Position numbers and translations under genes: made by a program | NCBI RefSeq assembly: GCF_001953865.1 | Contig: NZ_MQUQ01000001.1 | Span: 186,001 to 250,000 of the forward strand | DNA from: Amycolatopsis coloradensis | Lineage (GTDB): Bacteria; Actinomycetota; Actinomycetes; Mycobacteriales; Pseudonocardiaceae | Direction of reading: 5' to 3' | DNA length: 64,000 nt | Notes under the pieces: generated by a model | The model's database searches: none | Seen by the model: only the letters and a program-made list of their open reading frames with translations | What the model was told of the DNA's origin: nothing | Shown: positions 45,267 through 53,860 of the stretch, one piece after another | How the letters are laid out: each line of letters opens with the position of its first letter | Numbering within the stretch: position 1 is the stretch's first letter

Positions 45267-46112
45267 TCAGGCGGGGTTCTTGCCCTGTTCGGCCTGAACC
45301 CGTGCCTGGATCTCACGCTGGATGTCCGCACCGCTCGACGCCTTCGGCGCGGCAGCGGCGGTCTTGCCGTCGGTGACCTGCGCGACGGAGTCGCCCTTCA
45401 TGGAGGCGCGGATCTGCTCCAGACGCGAGTGTCCGGCGAGCTGCGTCGTCGAGGCCTGGACCTCCATCATCCGGCCCTGGACGGAGTTCTGTGCGAGTTC
45501 GGCCGAGCCGAGCGCGGTGGTGTAGCGCTTCTCGATCTTGTCGCGAACGTCTTCCAGTGACGGGGTGTTGCCCGGCGCGGCCAACTCGCTCATCTGGTTC
45601 AGCGAAGCGGAGACCTGCTCCTGCATCTTCGCCTGCTCCAGCTGCGAGAGCAGCTTGGTGCGCTCGGCCAGCTTCTGCTGCAACATGGTCGCGTTGCGCT
45701 CGACGGCCTTCTTCGCCTGCGCAGCAGCCTGGAGCGACTGGTCGTGCAGGGTCTTCAGGTCCTCGATGCTCTGCTCGGCGGTGACGAGCTGCGCGGCGAA
45801 ACTCTCCGCCGCGTTCTCGAACTCGGTCGCCTTCTGCTCATCGCCCTTGGCACGCGCCTCGTCGGCGAGCACCAGCGCCTGGCGGGTCGAGGCCTGGAGC
45901 TTCTCGACGTCGCCGAGCTGGCGGTTCAGCTTCATCTCCAGCTGACGCTGGTTACCGATCACCGAGGCGGCCTGCTGGGTCAGCGACTGGTGATTGCGCT
46001 GCGCCTCCTCGATGGCCTGCTGGATCTGTACCTTAGGGTCGGCGTGCTCGTCGATCTTCGACGAGAACGCCGCCATCATGTACTTCCAGAACTTCACGAA
46101 CGGGTTGGCCAT
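45267..46112 (-). CDS. pspA: Phage-shock protein A / 35-kDa-antigen family
   Basis: A 281-residue peripheral membrane-repair protein that forms ESCRT-III-like scaffolds. It starts [34 protein letters not shown] (in parts) with an amphipathic N-terminal helix, followed by long coiled coils ([24 protein letters not shown]) through residue 220. A variable Ala-rich tail ends it. A SigE-type promoter lies 71-98 bp upstream. In mycobacteria the gene sits directly after clgR; here an ECF41 sigma gene and its partner separate them. Confidence 0.92.
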   Translation of the reverse strand: MANPFVKFWKYMMAAFSSKIDEHADPKVQIQQAIEEAQRNHQSLTQQAASVIGNQRQLEMKLNRQLGDVEKLQASTRQALVLADEARAKGDEQKATEFENAAESFAAQLVTAEQSIEDLKTLHDQSLQAAAQAKKAVERNATMLQQKLAERTKLLSQLEQAKMQEQVSASLNQMSELAAPGNTPSLEDVRDKIEKRYTTALGSAELAQNSVQGRMMEVQASTTQLAGHSRLEQIRASMKGDSVAQVTDGKTAAAAPKASSGADIQREIQARVQAEQGKNPA

Positions 46113-46182
46113 CTCCTCCGCCTGCCTTCTCGCATCCCACGGGCTGTTACCTCGAGGTGGGGCGTCCCCTCTTGTGATGTTG

Positions 46183-46210
46183 CAACGTCCCGACCCCGGC
46201 GTTGAGTTCC
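46183..46210 (-). promoter_or_regulatory. SigE-type ECF promoter of pspA
   Basis: On the minus strand GGAAC (46210-46206), an 18-nt spacer and CGTTG (46187-46183) match the GGAAC-N18-CGTTG form of actinobacterial SigE/SigH promoters. The transcript would begin about 65 nt before pspA. This agrees with SigE control of the homologous mycobacterial operon. Confidence 0.65.
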
Positions 46211-46347
46211 ATCGTGTCAGGTCGGCGTCCCGCGTTCCAGGCGACCCCGACGGAATTCAGGGATCCCCCTGACTGTGATGTTCACGACCTTTGGGCTTCA
46301 CCGGCCGGTGACCCTGGGTGAAGACGGCCCGGGCAGGCGGCCCGGAA

Positions 46348-47235
46348 TCAGCGGCGGAGGGTGATCGCCCGCTCGATCCGCGACAGCTTCTCGGGGTTGC
46401 GCACGGCGTAGAGGCCGGTGATCAGGCCGTCGTCGACACGCACCGCGACGACGGTGTCGACCTCGCCGCCGAGCCGGAGGATCAGCGCCGGATGGCCGTT
46501 GACCTGCGCCGTCCGCATGATGGCCGCCCCGTCCGTGGCCGGGCGGCTCGTGGCAAGCAGCGATGCGACGCGGACTGCCCCGACCACGGGTTCCAGCACG
46601 GCCTGCACCACTCCGCCGCCGTCGCCGAGGAAGACGACGTCCGGTGCGAGGACGTCGAGCAGTCCTTGCAGGTCTCCCGTCCGGACCGCCCGGTGGAACG
46701 CGTCGAGCACGTCCCGGGCCTCGGCCGGGGACGCCGCACCGCGCGGCCGCCGGGCGGCGACGTGCGCCCTGGCCCGGTGGGCGATCTGGTGGACCGCGGC
46801 CGGGGTCTTGCCGACGGCTTCGGCGATCTCGTCGTAGGCCACGTCGAACACTTCGCGCAGCACGAACACCGCGCGTTCGGTCGGCGCGAGGGTCTCCAGC
46901 ACCAGCAGCATCGCCATCGAAACGCTGTCGGCCAGCTCGACGTCCTCGGCTACGTCGGGCGTGGTCAGCAGCGGTTCGGGCAGCCAAGGACCGACATAGG
47001 ACTCCTTGCGGCGGCCGAGGGTGCGCAGCCTGCCGAGCGCCTGCCGGGTGGTGACGCGGACCAAGTAGGCCCGCGGGTTCTCCACGGTGCCGAGATCGAC
47101 ACCCGACCAGCGCAGCCAGGTTTCCTGGAGGACGTCCTCCGCGTCGGCGGCCGAGCCGAGCATCTCGTAGGCGACGGTGAACAGCAGGTTCCGGTGGGCG
47201 ACGAACGCCTCGGTGGCGGGGTCCGGGGCGGGCAT
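46348..47235 (-). CDS. ECF41-type RNA polymerase sigma factor (SigJ-like)
   Basis: A 295-residue extracytoplasmic-function sigma factor with sigma2 (FTVAYEMLGSAADAEDVLQETWLRW, shortened) and sigma4 (YDEIAEAVGKTPAAVHQIAHRAR) domains. A fused SnoaL-like C-terminal domain replaces an anti-sigma factor. The extension has the DGGG-type motif (FLGDGGGVVQA) and NPEKLSRI, both typical of ECF41. ATG 47235 has GGAG upstream. A carboxymuconolactone-decarboxylase gene is divergent, the standard partner, with a matching promoter between them. It interrupts the usual clgR-pspA order. Confidence 0.88.
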   Translation of the reverse strand: MPAPDPATEAFVAHRNLLFTVAYEMLGSAADAEDVLQETWLRWSGVDLGTVENPRAYLVRVTTRQALGRLRTLGRRKESYVGPWLPEPLLTTPDVAEDVELADSVSMAMLLVLETLAPTERAVFVLREVFDVAYDEIAEAVGKTPAAVHQIAHRARAHVAARRPRGAASPAEARDVLDAFHRAVRTGDLQGLLDVLAPDVVFLGDGGGVVQAVLEPVVGAVRVASLLATSRPATDGAAIMRTAQVNGHPALILRLGGEVDTVVAVRVDDGLITGLYAVRNPEKLSRIERAITLRR

Positions 47236-47334
47236 GGGTGGCTCCTGTCTCCCTCGACGGTGGTCGCGCACAAGACACCGGAGGACGCCGGTTTCTGACA
47301 CCTCTCGGGCGTGTTTCACGTCACGTGACCGTGC

Positions 47335-47361
47335 TGTCAGAAAGCACGGGTCAGCGGCGTC
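47335..47361 (+). promoter_or_regulatory. ECF41-type promoter of the decarboxylase gene
   Basis: TGTCAGA (47335-47341), 16 nt, then CGTC (47358-47361) fits the TGTCACA-N16-CGTC form known for ECF41 targets with one mismatch. It points toward the gene at 47407. On the other strand TGTCAGA occurs too, but without a correctly spaced CGTC. Confidence 0.6.
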
Positions 47362-47406
47362 TGGTGGTCGTTCGCTCCACCACCGATCATGAACGAGGAC
47401 GAAGTC

Positions 47407-47883
47407 ATGGACAGCCGTTTCGATCTGAACAGCAACGAGCTCGGCGCCAAACTCGGCAAGCGGTTCGCCGCCGTCAGCTTGGTCATCAAGGGGTCGACCC
47501 TGCCGAAGGTCACCCAGGAATTGGTGTCGCTGCGGGCCAGCCAGCTCAACGGCTGCGGGTTCTGCGTCGACGCGCACGCCAAGGACCTGGCGGCGGCCGG
47601 CGAACCCGCGGTCCGCGTCAACCTGGTCGCCGCCTGGCGCGAGTCGACCGTGTTCACCGAGGCCGAACGGGCCGCGCTGGCCTTCGCGGAGGAAGGCAGC
47701 CGCGTCGCCGACGCGCACCAGGGTGTCTCGGACGAGACCTGGTCGCGGGTGCGCGAGCACTACGACGACGACCAGGTCGCCGCGCTGGTCTACCTGGTCG
47801 CGATGATCAACGCCGCCAACCGGCTGCTCGTGATCACGCACACCAAGGGTGGTTCCTACCAGACGGGCACGTTCGACGACTGA
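47407..47883 (+). CDS. Carboxymuconolactone decarboxylase / AhpD-like protein
   Basis: A 158-residue protein of the AhpD-like fold. The redox-active motif is LNGCGFCVDAHAKDL (CxxC with downstream His), preceded by LVSLRASQ. It is the usual regulated partner of ECF41 sigma factors and may act in peroxide or quinone detoxification. ATG 47407 is preferred to 47389, because GAGGA lies 7 nt before it. A strong hairpin follows the stop. Confidence 0.85.
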   Translation: MDSRFDLNSNELGAKLGKRFAAVSLVIKGSTLPKVTQELVSLRASQLNGCGFCVDAHAKDLAAAGEPAVRVNLVAAWRESTVFTEAERAALAFAEEGSRVADAHQGVSDETWSRVREHYDDDQVAALVYLVAMINAANRLLVITHTKGGSYQTGTFDD

Positions 47884-47899
47884 CCTGGGAAAACGGAAC

Positions 47900-47926
47900 A
47901 GGCCCCAGGCGGATCGCCTGGGGCCT
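47900..47926. terminator. Bidirectional terminator between convergent genes
   Basis: AGGCCCCAGGCG (47900-47911) and CGCCTGGGGCCT (47915-47926) are exact reverse complements with a 3-nt loop, 16 bp after the decarboxylase stop and 19 bp before the clgR stop. A short T/C-rich run follows on the plus strand. Confidence 0.85.
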
Positions 47927-47944
47927 CTTCTCACGGCACAGCCG

Positions 47945-48394
47945 CTAGGCGGCGACCATTTTCGGTGCGGAGATGGTCGTCCGCAGCGCGGGGCTCATCC
48001 GCGGTGGCGGCGAGATCCGCAGGTCGGCCAGGTCGTTGCCGATCAGCTCGGAGACCAGGCGGCCGCCTTCCAGCCCCGCCTCGGCGCTCTCGCGCTCCGG
48101 GGCCCGGCGCTTGCCGGCCTCGACCTTCTCTTCGACCGGGGCGACTTCGACGTTGTCGATCGCCGAGACGTCCGCCGCGACCTTGTGCAGGAGTTCGCCG
48201 AGCGGAAGCTCCAGAGCTTCGCAAATGGAGGCCAGCAGCTCGCTGGACGCCTCCTTCTGCCCGCGCTCGACCTCGGAAAGGTAGCCGAGGCTCACCCTGG
48301 CGGCGCGGGAGATGTCCCGCAGCGTTCGACGCTGGTTCGTGCGGGCGTGTCGGAGCCGGTCGCCGATCGCCTCGCGCAACAGCACGGTCATCAC
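47945..48394 (-). CDS. clgR: XRE-family stress regulator ClgR
   Basis: A 149-residue transcription factor activating clp proteases and the psp response. The helix-turn-helix domain matches ClgR closely: [50 protein letters not shown] (in parts). The C-terminus ends VAA, consistent with the known Clp-dependent turnover signal. Start is ATG 48394 or the adjacent ATG. A consensus ClgR operator lies 74 bp upstream, so autoregulation is likely. Order with cinA and pgsA matches mycobacteria and streptomycetes. Confidence 0.92.
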   Translation of the reverse strand: MMTVLLREAIGDRLRHARTNQRRTLRDISRAARVSLGYLSEVERGQKEASSELLASICEALELPLGELLHKVAADVSAIDNVEVAPVEEKVEAGKRRAPERESAEAGLEGGRLVSELIGNDLADLRISPPPRMSPALRTTISAPKMVAA

Positions 48395-48467
48395 GCGCCT
48401 CCCTTCCAGGACTGACTGTCCCCTACGTTACCCAGTGCGGTGCCCCGGGCGCAGGTGTTGACACGGC

Positions 48468-48485
48468 AATACGCCAAGGGCGAAC
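48468..48485. promoter_or_regulatory. ClgR operator
   Basis: AATACGCCAAGGGCGAAC fits every fixed position of the corynebacterial ClgR operator consensus as I recall it (WNNWCGCYNANRGCGWWS), a CGC-N5-GCG repeat with A/T flanks. It lies 74-91 bp upstream of clgR and just after the cinA stop. Confidence 0.7.
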
Positions 48486-48492
48486 GCGGCGA

Positions 48493-48954
48493 TCAAGCGA
48501 GATGTTCCCCCAGCAGGGCGAACGCGCCGCGGACGGCCCCGGCCCTGACCGAAGCTCGATCACCGCTCAAGCCCAGCGTACGGACGGTGAGCACGCCCGG
48601 TCCGGCGAGACCGACATGGACGGTGCCGGGTGCGGCGCCGTCCTGCCCCGAGGGACCCGCGACACCGGTCAAACCGAGACCCCAGGTGGCGCCGCAGCGG
48701 TCCCTGGCGCCGGCGGCCAACTGAGCCGCGACCTCGGGATGAACGGCGCCGTGGGCGGCGAGCAGGTCTTCGTCGACTCCGGCGAGCGAAGCCTTGAGGT
48801 CGGTCGCGTAGACGATCAGCCCGCCCCGGACGGCGGCACTCGATCCGGGGATCTCGGTCAGCGTCGCGCAGACCAGTCCGGCGGTCAGCGACTCGGCCGT
48901 CGCCACCGTCTCCCCTCGCTCGATCAGGTGAGTGATCAAGGTCTCAACTTTCAT
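48493..48954 (-). CDS. cinA: CinA C-terminal-domain protein (nicotinamide-nucleotide amidase PncC-like)
   Basis: A 153-residue stand-alone CinA C-terminal domain, expected to convert NMN to nicotinate mononucleotide. It has the family signature VATAESLTAGLVCATLTEIPGSSAAVRGG (in parts), YATDLKASLAGV and GLGLTGVAGPSGQDG. ATG 48954 overlaps the pgsA stop (ATGA). It is the last gene of rimO-pgsA-cinA. Confidence 0.88.
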   Translation of the reverse strand: MKVETLITHLIERGETVATAESLTAGLVCATLTEIPGSSAAVRGGLIVYATDLKASLAGVDEDLLAAHGAVHPEVAAQLAAGARDRCGATWGLGLTGVAGPSGQDGAAPGTVHVGLAGPGVLTVRTLGLSGDRASVRAGAVRGAFALLGEHLA

Positions 48955-49592
48955 GCCCCCGCGGCGCGCCTTCCGGCCGCGCGCAGCCGTACCGCGCGCA
49001 CGACGTAGTCGAGCCCGGTCACGACGGTCAGCACGAGCGCGAGCCCCATCAGCACCCACCGCACCGGCTCGGCCGCCGCGGGCAGGGGCAGGAGGTACGC
49101 GGTGATGGCCGCGATCTGCGCGAGTGTCTTGGCCTTGCCGCCGCGGCTGGCCGGGATGACGCCGTGCCGGATCACCCAAAACCGCAGCAGCGTCACGCCG
49201 ATCTCGCGGATCGCGATGACGATGGTGACCCACCAGCCCAATTCGCCGAGCACGCTCAGCCCGATCAGCGCGGCGCCGATCAGCGCCTTGTCCGCGATCG
49301 GGTCGGCGATCTTGCCGAAGTCGGTGATCAGCCCGTACTTGCGCGCGACCCAGCCGTCGACCTGGTCGGTGAAGGACGCGATCGCGAACAGCGCGGTGGC
49401 GATCGCGCGCCAGAACGTGTCCATCCCGTCGCCGGTGAACAGCGCCGCCACGAACAGCGGCACCAGCACCAGCCGCGACATCGTGAGCAGATTCGCCAGG
49501 TTCAGTGTCGGGACCGGGGTGGCCTCGGGGACCCTGGCGTGCTCACCGCCGGTCCCCTCGCCCGCCCCGGCGTCGCTCGGGGCGGCATTCAC
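48951..49592 (-). CDS. pgsA: CDP-alcohol phosphatidyltransferase (PgsA family)
   Basis: A 213-residue membrane enzyme, probably making phosphatidylglycerophosphate from CDP-diacylglycerol and glycerol-3-phosphate. The catalytic signature DxxDGxxARxxxxxxxxGxxxDxxxD is complete: [19 protein letters not shown], then IADPIADK. About five membrane helices are visible. Which polar head group it uses is inferred from neighbours: this is the position of mycobacterial pgsA3. It overlaps rimO by 4 bp. Confidence 0.85.
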   Translation of the reverse strand: MNAAPSDAGAGEGTGGEHARVPEATPVPTLNLANLLTMSRLVLVPLFVAALFTGDGMDTFWRAIATALFAIASFTDQVDGWVARKYGLITDFGKIADPIADKALIGAALIGLSVLGELGWWVTIVIAIREIGVTLLRFWVIRHGVIPASRGGKAKTLAQIAAITAYLLPLPAAAEPVRWVLMGLALVLTVVTGLDYVVRAVRLRAAGRRAAGA

Positions 49593-51037
49593 CGGTCGGC
49601 CTCGAGCGGCGCGGGCCGCACGATCAGATCGACACCCTCGGAGTCCACGACCTCGCAGCGCACGAAGTCACCGACCGCCGGCGAGGGCAGGCCGTCCGTC
49701 TCGATCAGCACGCATTCGCCGTCGACCTCGGGCGCCTGGTGCGCGGCGCGGCCGATCGGGTCCTCGCCGTCCTCGGCCTGCTCGATCAGCACGTCGACGA
49801 AGTCACCGATGCGGTCCTCGGCCCGCTGCGACGTCAGTTCCTCGACCAGCGCGGAGATCCGCGAGACCCGCTCGGCCACCACGGTCTCGTCGAGTTTGCC
49901 CTCGAAGGTCTCGGCCTCGGTGCCGTCCTCGTCCGAGTAACCGAAGACACCCACCGCGTCGAGCCGCGCGCCGGTCAGGAAGCGCTCCAGCTCGGCGACG
50001 TCCGCTTCGGTCTCGCCGGGGAACCCGACGATGACGTTGGTGCGGATGCCCGCGTTGGGCGAGTACTCGCGGATCTGGTCGCACAGCGCGAGGAACGAGT
50101 CCGTGGAGCCGAAGCGGCGCATGCGGCGTAGCACGGTCTCGCTGGAGTGCTGGAAGGACAGGTCGAAGTAGTCGGCGACACCCGGCGTGGTCGCGATGGC
50201 CTTGACCAGGCCGGGGCGCGTCTCGGCGGGCTGGAGGTAGGAGACGCGGACCCGCTCGATACCGGGCACCGCGGCCAGGCGCGGGACCAGCAGTTCCAGC
50301 GCGCGGGCGCCGTCACGGCCGAAGTCCTTGCCGTAGGAGGTGGAGTTCTCCGAGACGAGGAAGACCTCCTTGACGCCGTTCTCCGCGAGCCACATCGCCT
50401 CGGCGACGATCTCGTCCGGCTGCCGGGACACGAAGGAACCCCGGAACGACGGGATCGCGCAGAACGAGCAGCGGCGGTCGCAGCCGGACGCGATCTTCAG
50501 CGCGGCCACCGGGGAGGTGTCGAGCCGGGTCCGCAGCACCCGCGGCCCCCAGCCACGCTGCGCGTGCCCCGGCACCTCGACCGTCTCGGCGGCCGTCGGG
50601 CGCTGGACCGGGCTGATCGGCAGCAGCTTGCGACGGTCGGAGGGGGTGTGGGACTCGACCTTGCGGCCCGCCACGACGTCGTCGAGACGGTCGGAGAGGT
50701 CGGCGTAGTGGTCGAACCCCAGGACCGCGTCGGCCTCGGGCAGGTTCTCGGCCAGCTCGTTGCCGTAGCGCTCGGCCATGCAGCCGACGGCGACGACCTT
50801 CTTGCCGGTGTCGGCCGCGGCGAGCAGGGTGTCGACCGAATCCTTCTTGGCGGACTCGACGAAGCCGCAGGTGTTGACCACCACGACGTCGGAGTCCTCG
50901 GGCTCGGCGGCGAGCTCCCAGCCGCCCGCCGCCAGCCGTCCGGCGAGTTCCTCGGAATCGACCTCGTTGCGGGCGCAACCGAGGGTCAGCAAGGACACGC
51001 GGCGGGTGGCGACAGGATCAGTGGTGGGAGAAGGCAC
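49589..51037 (-). CDS. rimO: Ribosomal protein S12 methylthiotransferase RimO
   Basis: A 482-residue radical-SAM enzyme that methylthiolates Asp88/89 of ribosomal protein S12. The N-terminal UPF0004 domain has cluster Cys residues in [28 protein letters not shown] and [10 protein letters not shown]. The radical-SAM motif is [20 protein letters not shown] (CxxxCxxC). [20 protein letters not shown] and a C-terminal TRAM domain follow. GTG 51037 is 7 nt after TACCCT, so a leaderless start. It is divergent from the argA-like gene. Confidence 0.92.
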   Translation of the reverse strand: MPSPTTDPVATRRVSLLTLGCARNEVDSEELAGRLAAGGWELAAEPEDSDVVVVNTCGFVESAKKDSVDTLLAAADTGKKVVAVGCMAERYGNELAENLPEADAVLGFDHYADLSDRLDDVVAGRKVESHTPSDRRKLLPISPVQRPTAAETVEVPGHAQRGWGPRVLRTRLDTSPVAALKIASGCDRRCSFCAIPSFRGSFVSRQPDEIVAEAMWLAENGVKEVFLVSENSTSYGKDFGRDGARALELLVPRLAAVPGIERVRVSYLQPAETRPGLVKAIATTPGVADYFDLSFQHSSETVLRRMRRFGSTDSFLALCDQIREYSPNAGIRTNVIVGFPGETEADVAELERFLTGARLDAVGVFGYSDEDGTEAETFEGKLDETVVAERVSRISALVEELTSQRAEDRIGDFVDVLIEQAEDGEDPIGRAAHQAPEVDGECVLIETDGLPSPAVGDFVRCEVVDSEGVDLIVRPAPLEADR

Positions 51038-51125
51038 GTGCCTTAGGGTAGCTGGCCTGCTCTCGGGGTCGGCGATCGCTCGCTCGGGCGAGCCCTCGGC
51101 CGGGCGGCGCCTCGCGGATGGCTTA

Positions 51126-51653
51126 ATGGTGGACGTGCCCTCAGACCCTCTCCTTCGCCGCCATCCGAGCGTCCGCCGAGCGCGGATCGCGGACGTCCGC
51201 AAGATCAAGGCGCTGGTCGACTCCGACGCGGGGACGGTGCTGCTGGAGAAGGAGCTCGTCACCCTCTACGAGAGCGTCCAGGAGTTCTGGGTGGTCGAAG
51301 ACGGTGACGACGTACTCGGCTGTGGCGCCCTCCACGTGCTGTGGGAGGACATCGGCGAGCTGCGCACCATCGCGGTCGACAAGAAGGCCCGGGGTCACGG
51401 CATCGGACACGCGCTGGTGGAGCAGTTGATCGACTTCGCCCGCGAGATCGGGCTGAAACGGCTGTTCGTGCTGACCTTCGAGACTCGTTTCTTCGCGGGC
51501 CACGGCTTCGTCGAGATCGACGGGACACCGGTGACGCAAGAGGTCTACGAGGAAATGCGGCGCTCGGCGGATCCGGGTGTCGCGGAGTTCCTCGACCTGC
51601 CGTACGTGAAGCCCAACACCTTGGGGAACAGCCGGATGCTGCTGGAGCTGTAG
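51126..51653 (+). CDS. argA: GNAT amino-acid N-acetyltransferase (ArgA-like)
   Basis: A 175-residue acetyltransferase matching the short, stand-alone N-acetylglutamate synthase of actinobacteria (Rv2747 type), the first step of arginine synthesis. It has [61 protein letters not shown] (acetyl-CoA loop) and [19 protein letters not shown]. Start is ATG 51126 or GTG 51135. It is divergent from rimO and near ftsK, as in Mycobacterium tuberculosis. Confidence 0.82.
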   Translation: MVDVPSDPLLRRHPSVRRARIADVRKIKALVDSDAGTVLLEKELVTLYESVQEFWVVEDGDDVLGCGALHVLWEDIGELRTIAVDKKARGHGIGHALVEQLIDFAREIGLKRLFVLTFETRFFAGHGFVEIDGTPVTQEVYEEMRRSADPGVAEFLDLPYVKPNTLGNSRMLLEL

Positions 51654-51693
51654 CCGAAGGGGGACCCCGGAACACTCGCCGGGAGCCACCCAG

Positions 51694-51729
51694 TTACGCG
51701 TGTCGTCCATCCAGTCACGCGTGACCGCC
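51694..51729. repeat. 21-bp-period tandem repeat, about two copies
   Basis: TTACGCGTGTCGTCCATCC at 51694 and TCACGCGTGACC at 51715 are 21 bp apart. The unit is the same as at 8583-8640 and related to 40974-41015. It lies after the argA-like stop. Confidence 0.7.
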
Positions 51730-51764
51730 GACAGCAGGTAACCGCCATCACGACCGGTGAGGAC

Positions 51765-52301
51765 TCAATTTTCCTTCTTCGCGTGACGGGCGACCCGGAC
51801 CCGGTTGCCGCACAGCGACGGCGTGCACCAGACCCGCCTGCTGTTGGCCGCCACGAACAGCATCGAGCAGTCGTGCGCACCGCAGCGCTTGAGCAGGTTC
51901 GCGCGCGGCCCCGAAACGAGGTCGATCGCGGCCACCGCGGCAGCCGCGAGAGCGATCTCACCACCGTCCTCGCTGTGCCAGGTCGTCTCGGCCCCTCGGG
52001 CGGTGAGCCGTGGGCTGACCGGGACAGCGGCCGCGGCCGCGTTGACCCGCTCGACCGCCCACGCCTCGGGCTCCCGCGCGGCCACGGCCGCCTCCAGCAC
52101 CTCTCGCACCGCTGACCGCAACCGCCGCGTTTGCTCGGCCGACGGCGGCCGAGCGCCTTTAGGCAGCCGGGACGCCTGCGTCGCCCAGAACCAGTCGTGA
52201 CCGTCGTCGAGCAGGTCGATCGACGGCGAGGCGGCCAGCAGGACGGTGTCCGCGAGGTTCACCGCGAGATCGTCACCGGGAAGCGAGTCGAGATCGAGCA
52301 T
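51765..52301 (-). CDS. CGNR zinc-finger/ABATE-domain regulator
   Basis: A 178-residue protein of the same family as 3345-3896. It has an N-terminal ABATE-type domain (DDLAVNLADTVLLA, LRSAVREVLEAAVAAREP), then the zinc finger RCGAHDCSMLFVAANSRRVWC and SLCGNRVRVARH with a canonical CGNR motif. ATG 52301 is 6 nt after TAGTGT on the minus strand. An inverted repeat CTAATGGTT-N12-AACCATTAG lies between it and the divergent hydrolase gene, which it probably represses. Confidence 0.85.
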   Translation of the reverse strand: MLDLDSLPGDDLAVNLADTVLLAASPSIDLLDDGHDWFWATQASRLPKGARPPSAEQTRRLRSAVREVLEAAVAAREPEAWAVERVNAAAAAVPVSPRLTARGAETTWHSEDGGEIALAAAAVAAIDLVSGPRANLLKRCGAHDCSMLFVAANSRRVWCTPSLCGNRVRVARHAKKEN

Positions 52302-52320
52302 GCCTTGACACTATCAGGTA

Positions 52321-52350
52321 CTAATGGTTCAAGGCAGTTCTAACCATTAG
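52321..52350. promoter_or_regulatory. Candidate operator CTAATGGTT-N12-AACCATTAG
   Basis: A perfect 9-bp inverted repeat in the 58-bp divergent region between the CGNR regulator and the alpha/beta hydrolase. Overlap with both promoters is expected from its position. CGNR binding is inferred. Confidence 0.5.
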
Positions 52351-52359
52351 GGAGCGCTC

Positions 52360-53208
52360 ATGGCGGCCATCCGGCACCGTTCAGTCCAGCTCGGCGACGT
52401 CGAGGTCTTCTACCGGGAGGCCGGCAATCCCGACGCGCCCGTCCTGCTGTTGCTGCACGGTTTCCCCACCTCGTCGCACCAGTTCGCGGGGCTGATGCGA
52501 CGGCTCGCCGGGAGATGGCGGCTCGTCGCGCCGGACCTGCCCGGGTTCGGGCAGACCGTGACCCCCGAAGGCTTCCCGTTCACCTTCGACCGGCTCGCGG
52601 AGGTACTCGGCGACTTCGTCGAAGCGCTGGGGCTGCGCCGGTACGCGCTCTACGTTTTCGATTTCGGTGCTCCGGCGGGCCTGCGGCTGGCTGTCGCACG
52701 CCCTTCGCAGGTCACGGCGCTGATCACGCAGAACGGCAACGCCTACGTCGAAGGACTCGGGCCCGCGATGCCGGACTTCGCGAAGCTGACCGACGAGGCC
52801 GAGGCGAAGCGCGGCTTCGCGGAGATCCTCGGGCTGGAACAGATCAAGTGGCAGTACACCGAAGGCGCGCGCGATCCGGAGACCATCGATCCGTCGAGCT
52901 ACCTGCTGGACCGGTACTTCCTCGACCGTCCCGGTAGGACGGAGGCGATGCAGGACCTGTTGTGGGACTACCGGAACAACCCGCCCGTGTACCCGAAGTT
53001 CCAGGCATGGCTGCGGGAAGCACAGCCGCCGGTACTCGCGGTGTGGGGGCGCAACGACCGGTTCTTCGTCCCGGCGGGAGCCGAAGCATTCCGGAATGAT
53101 GTCCCCTCGGCGGAGGTTCACTTCTTCGATACCGGGCATTTCGCGCTGGAGGAGGACGTCGAACCGATCAGCGAGCTGATCGACCGCTTCCTGGCGGCGC
53201 ATCACTGA
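52360..53208 (+). CDS. Alpha/beta-hydrolase (haloalkane dehalogenase/epoxide hydrolase-like)
   Basis: A 282-residue hydrolase. LLLLHGFPTSSHQFAGLM supplies the oxyanion hole, FDFGAPAGLRLA has Asp in the nucleophile-elbow position, VWGRNDRFFVP carries the acid and DTGHFALEED the catalytic His. An Asp nucleophile points to epoxide hydrolase or dehalogenase chemistry rather than esterase. ATG 52360 has GGGAG upstream. It forms an operon with the nitroreductase 10 bp later and is divergent from a CGNR regulator. Confidence 0.8.
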   Translation: MAAIRHRSVQLGDVEVFYREAGNPDAPVLLLLHGFPTSSHQFAGLMRRLAGRWRLVAPDLPGFGQTVTPEGFPFTFDRLAEVLGDFVEALGLRRYALYVFDFGAPAGLRLAVARPSQVTALITQNGNAYVEGLGPAMPDFAKLTDEAEAKRGFAEILGLEQIKWQYTEGARDPETIDPSSYLLDRYFLDRPGRTEAMQDLLWDYRNNPPVYPKFQAWLREAQPPVLAVWGRNDRFFVPAGAEAFRNDVPSAEVHFFDTGHFALEEDVEPISELIDRFLAAHH

Positions 53209-53218
53209 AAGGCAAGGT

Positions 53219-53860
53219 ATGGACACCTCGGTCACCGACCACCTGCTCAGCACGACGCGGTCGGTCCGCCGCAAACTCGACCTGGACCGGCCGGTCGAAC
53301 CGGAGGTGCTCGACGAATGCCTGCGGCTCGCGTTGCAGGCACCCACGCCGGGCAACCAGCAGGCCTGGCGCTGGCTCGTCGTCCGCGACCAGGGGGTGAA
53401 GGACAAGCTCGCGGAGCTGTTCCGGCGAGCCGGGAACGCCTACCTGGAGGCGAACGCCGCCGCGCTGGGTCAAGCGATCACCGAGCCGTCCGTGGCGAGG
53501 GCGTTCGCCTCGGGGCAGCACTTGATCGACGTGATCGACCGGGTGCCGGTGTACGTCATCCCGTGCCTGACCGGCAGGCCGAGCGGCGACAACGCGACCG
53601 ACGCCGCGTTCTACGGCGGCATCTTCCCGGCGGTGTGGAACTTCCAGCTGGCGCTGCGGTCGCGCGGCCTCGGCTCCACGCTCACGACGTATCACCTGAC
53701 CCACGAGGCGGAAGCGGCCGAGATCCTCGGCATCCCCTCCGATGTCACGCAGATCGGGCTGGTGCCGGTCGCCTACACGACGGTGCCGGACTTCAAGCCC
53801 GCGTCGCGCGTGCCGCTGTCGGAAATCGCGTATCTCGACGGCTGGGGCAACACGCTCTAA
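53219..53860 (+). CDS. Nitroreductase-family FMN protein
   Basis: A 213-residue NAD(P)H/FMN oxidoreductase. It shows the typical STTRSVRRKLDLDRPVEPEVL start with FMN-phosphate Arg residues, ALQAPTPGNQQAWRWLVV, and the C-terminal GLGSTLTTYHL. It may reduce nitro-aromatics or quinones, or dehalogenate. Co-operonic with the alpha/beta hydrolase, it suggests one inducible detoxification pathway. Its stop overlaps the convergent lipoprotein gene by 4 bp. Confidence 0.8.
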   Translation: MDTSVTDHLLSTTRSVRRKLDLDRPVEPEVLDECLRLALQAPTPGNQQAWRWLVVRDQGVKDKLAELFRRAGNAYLEANAAALGQAITEPSVARAFASGQHLIDVIDRVPVYVIPCLTGRPSGDNATDAAFYGGIFPAVWNFQLALRSRGLGSTLTTYHLTHEAEAAEILGIPSDVTQIGLVPVAYTTVPDFKPASRVPLSEIAYLDGWGNTL

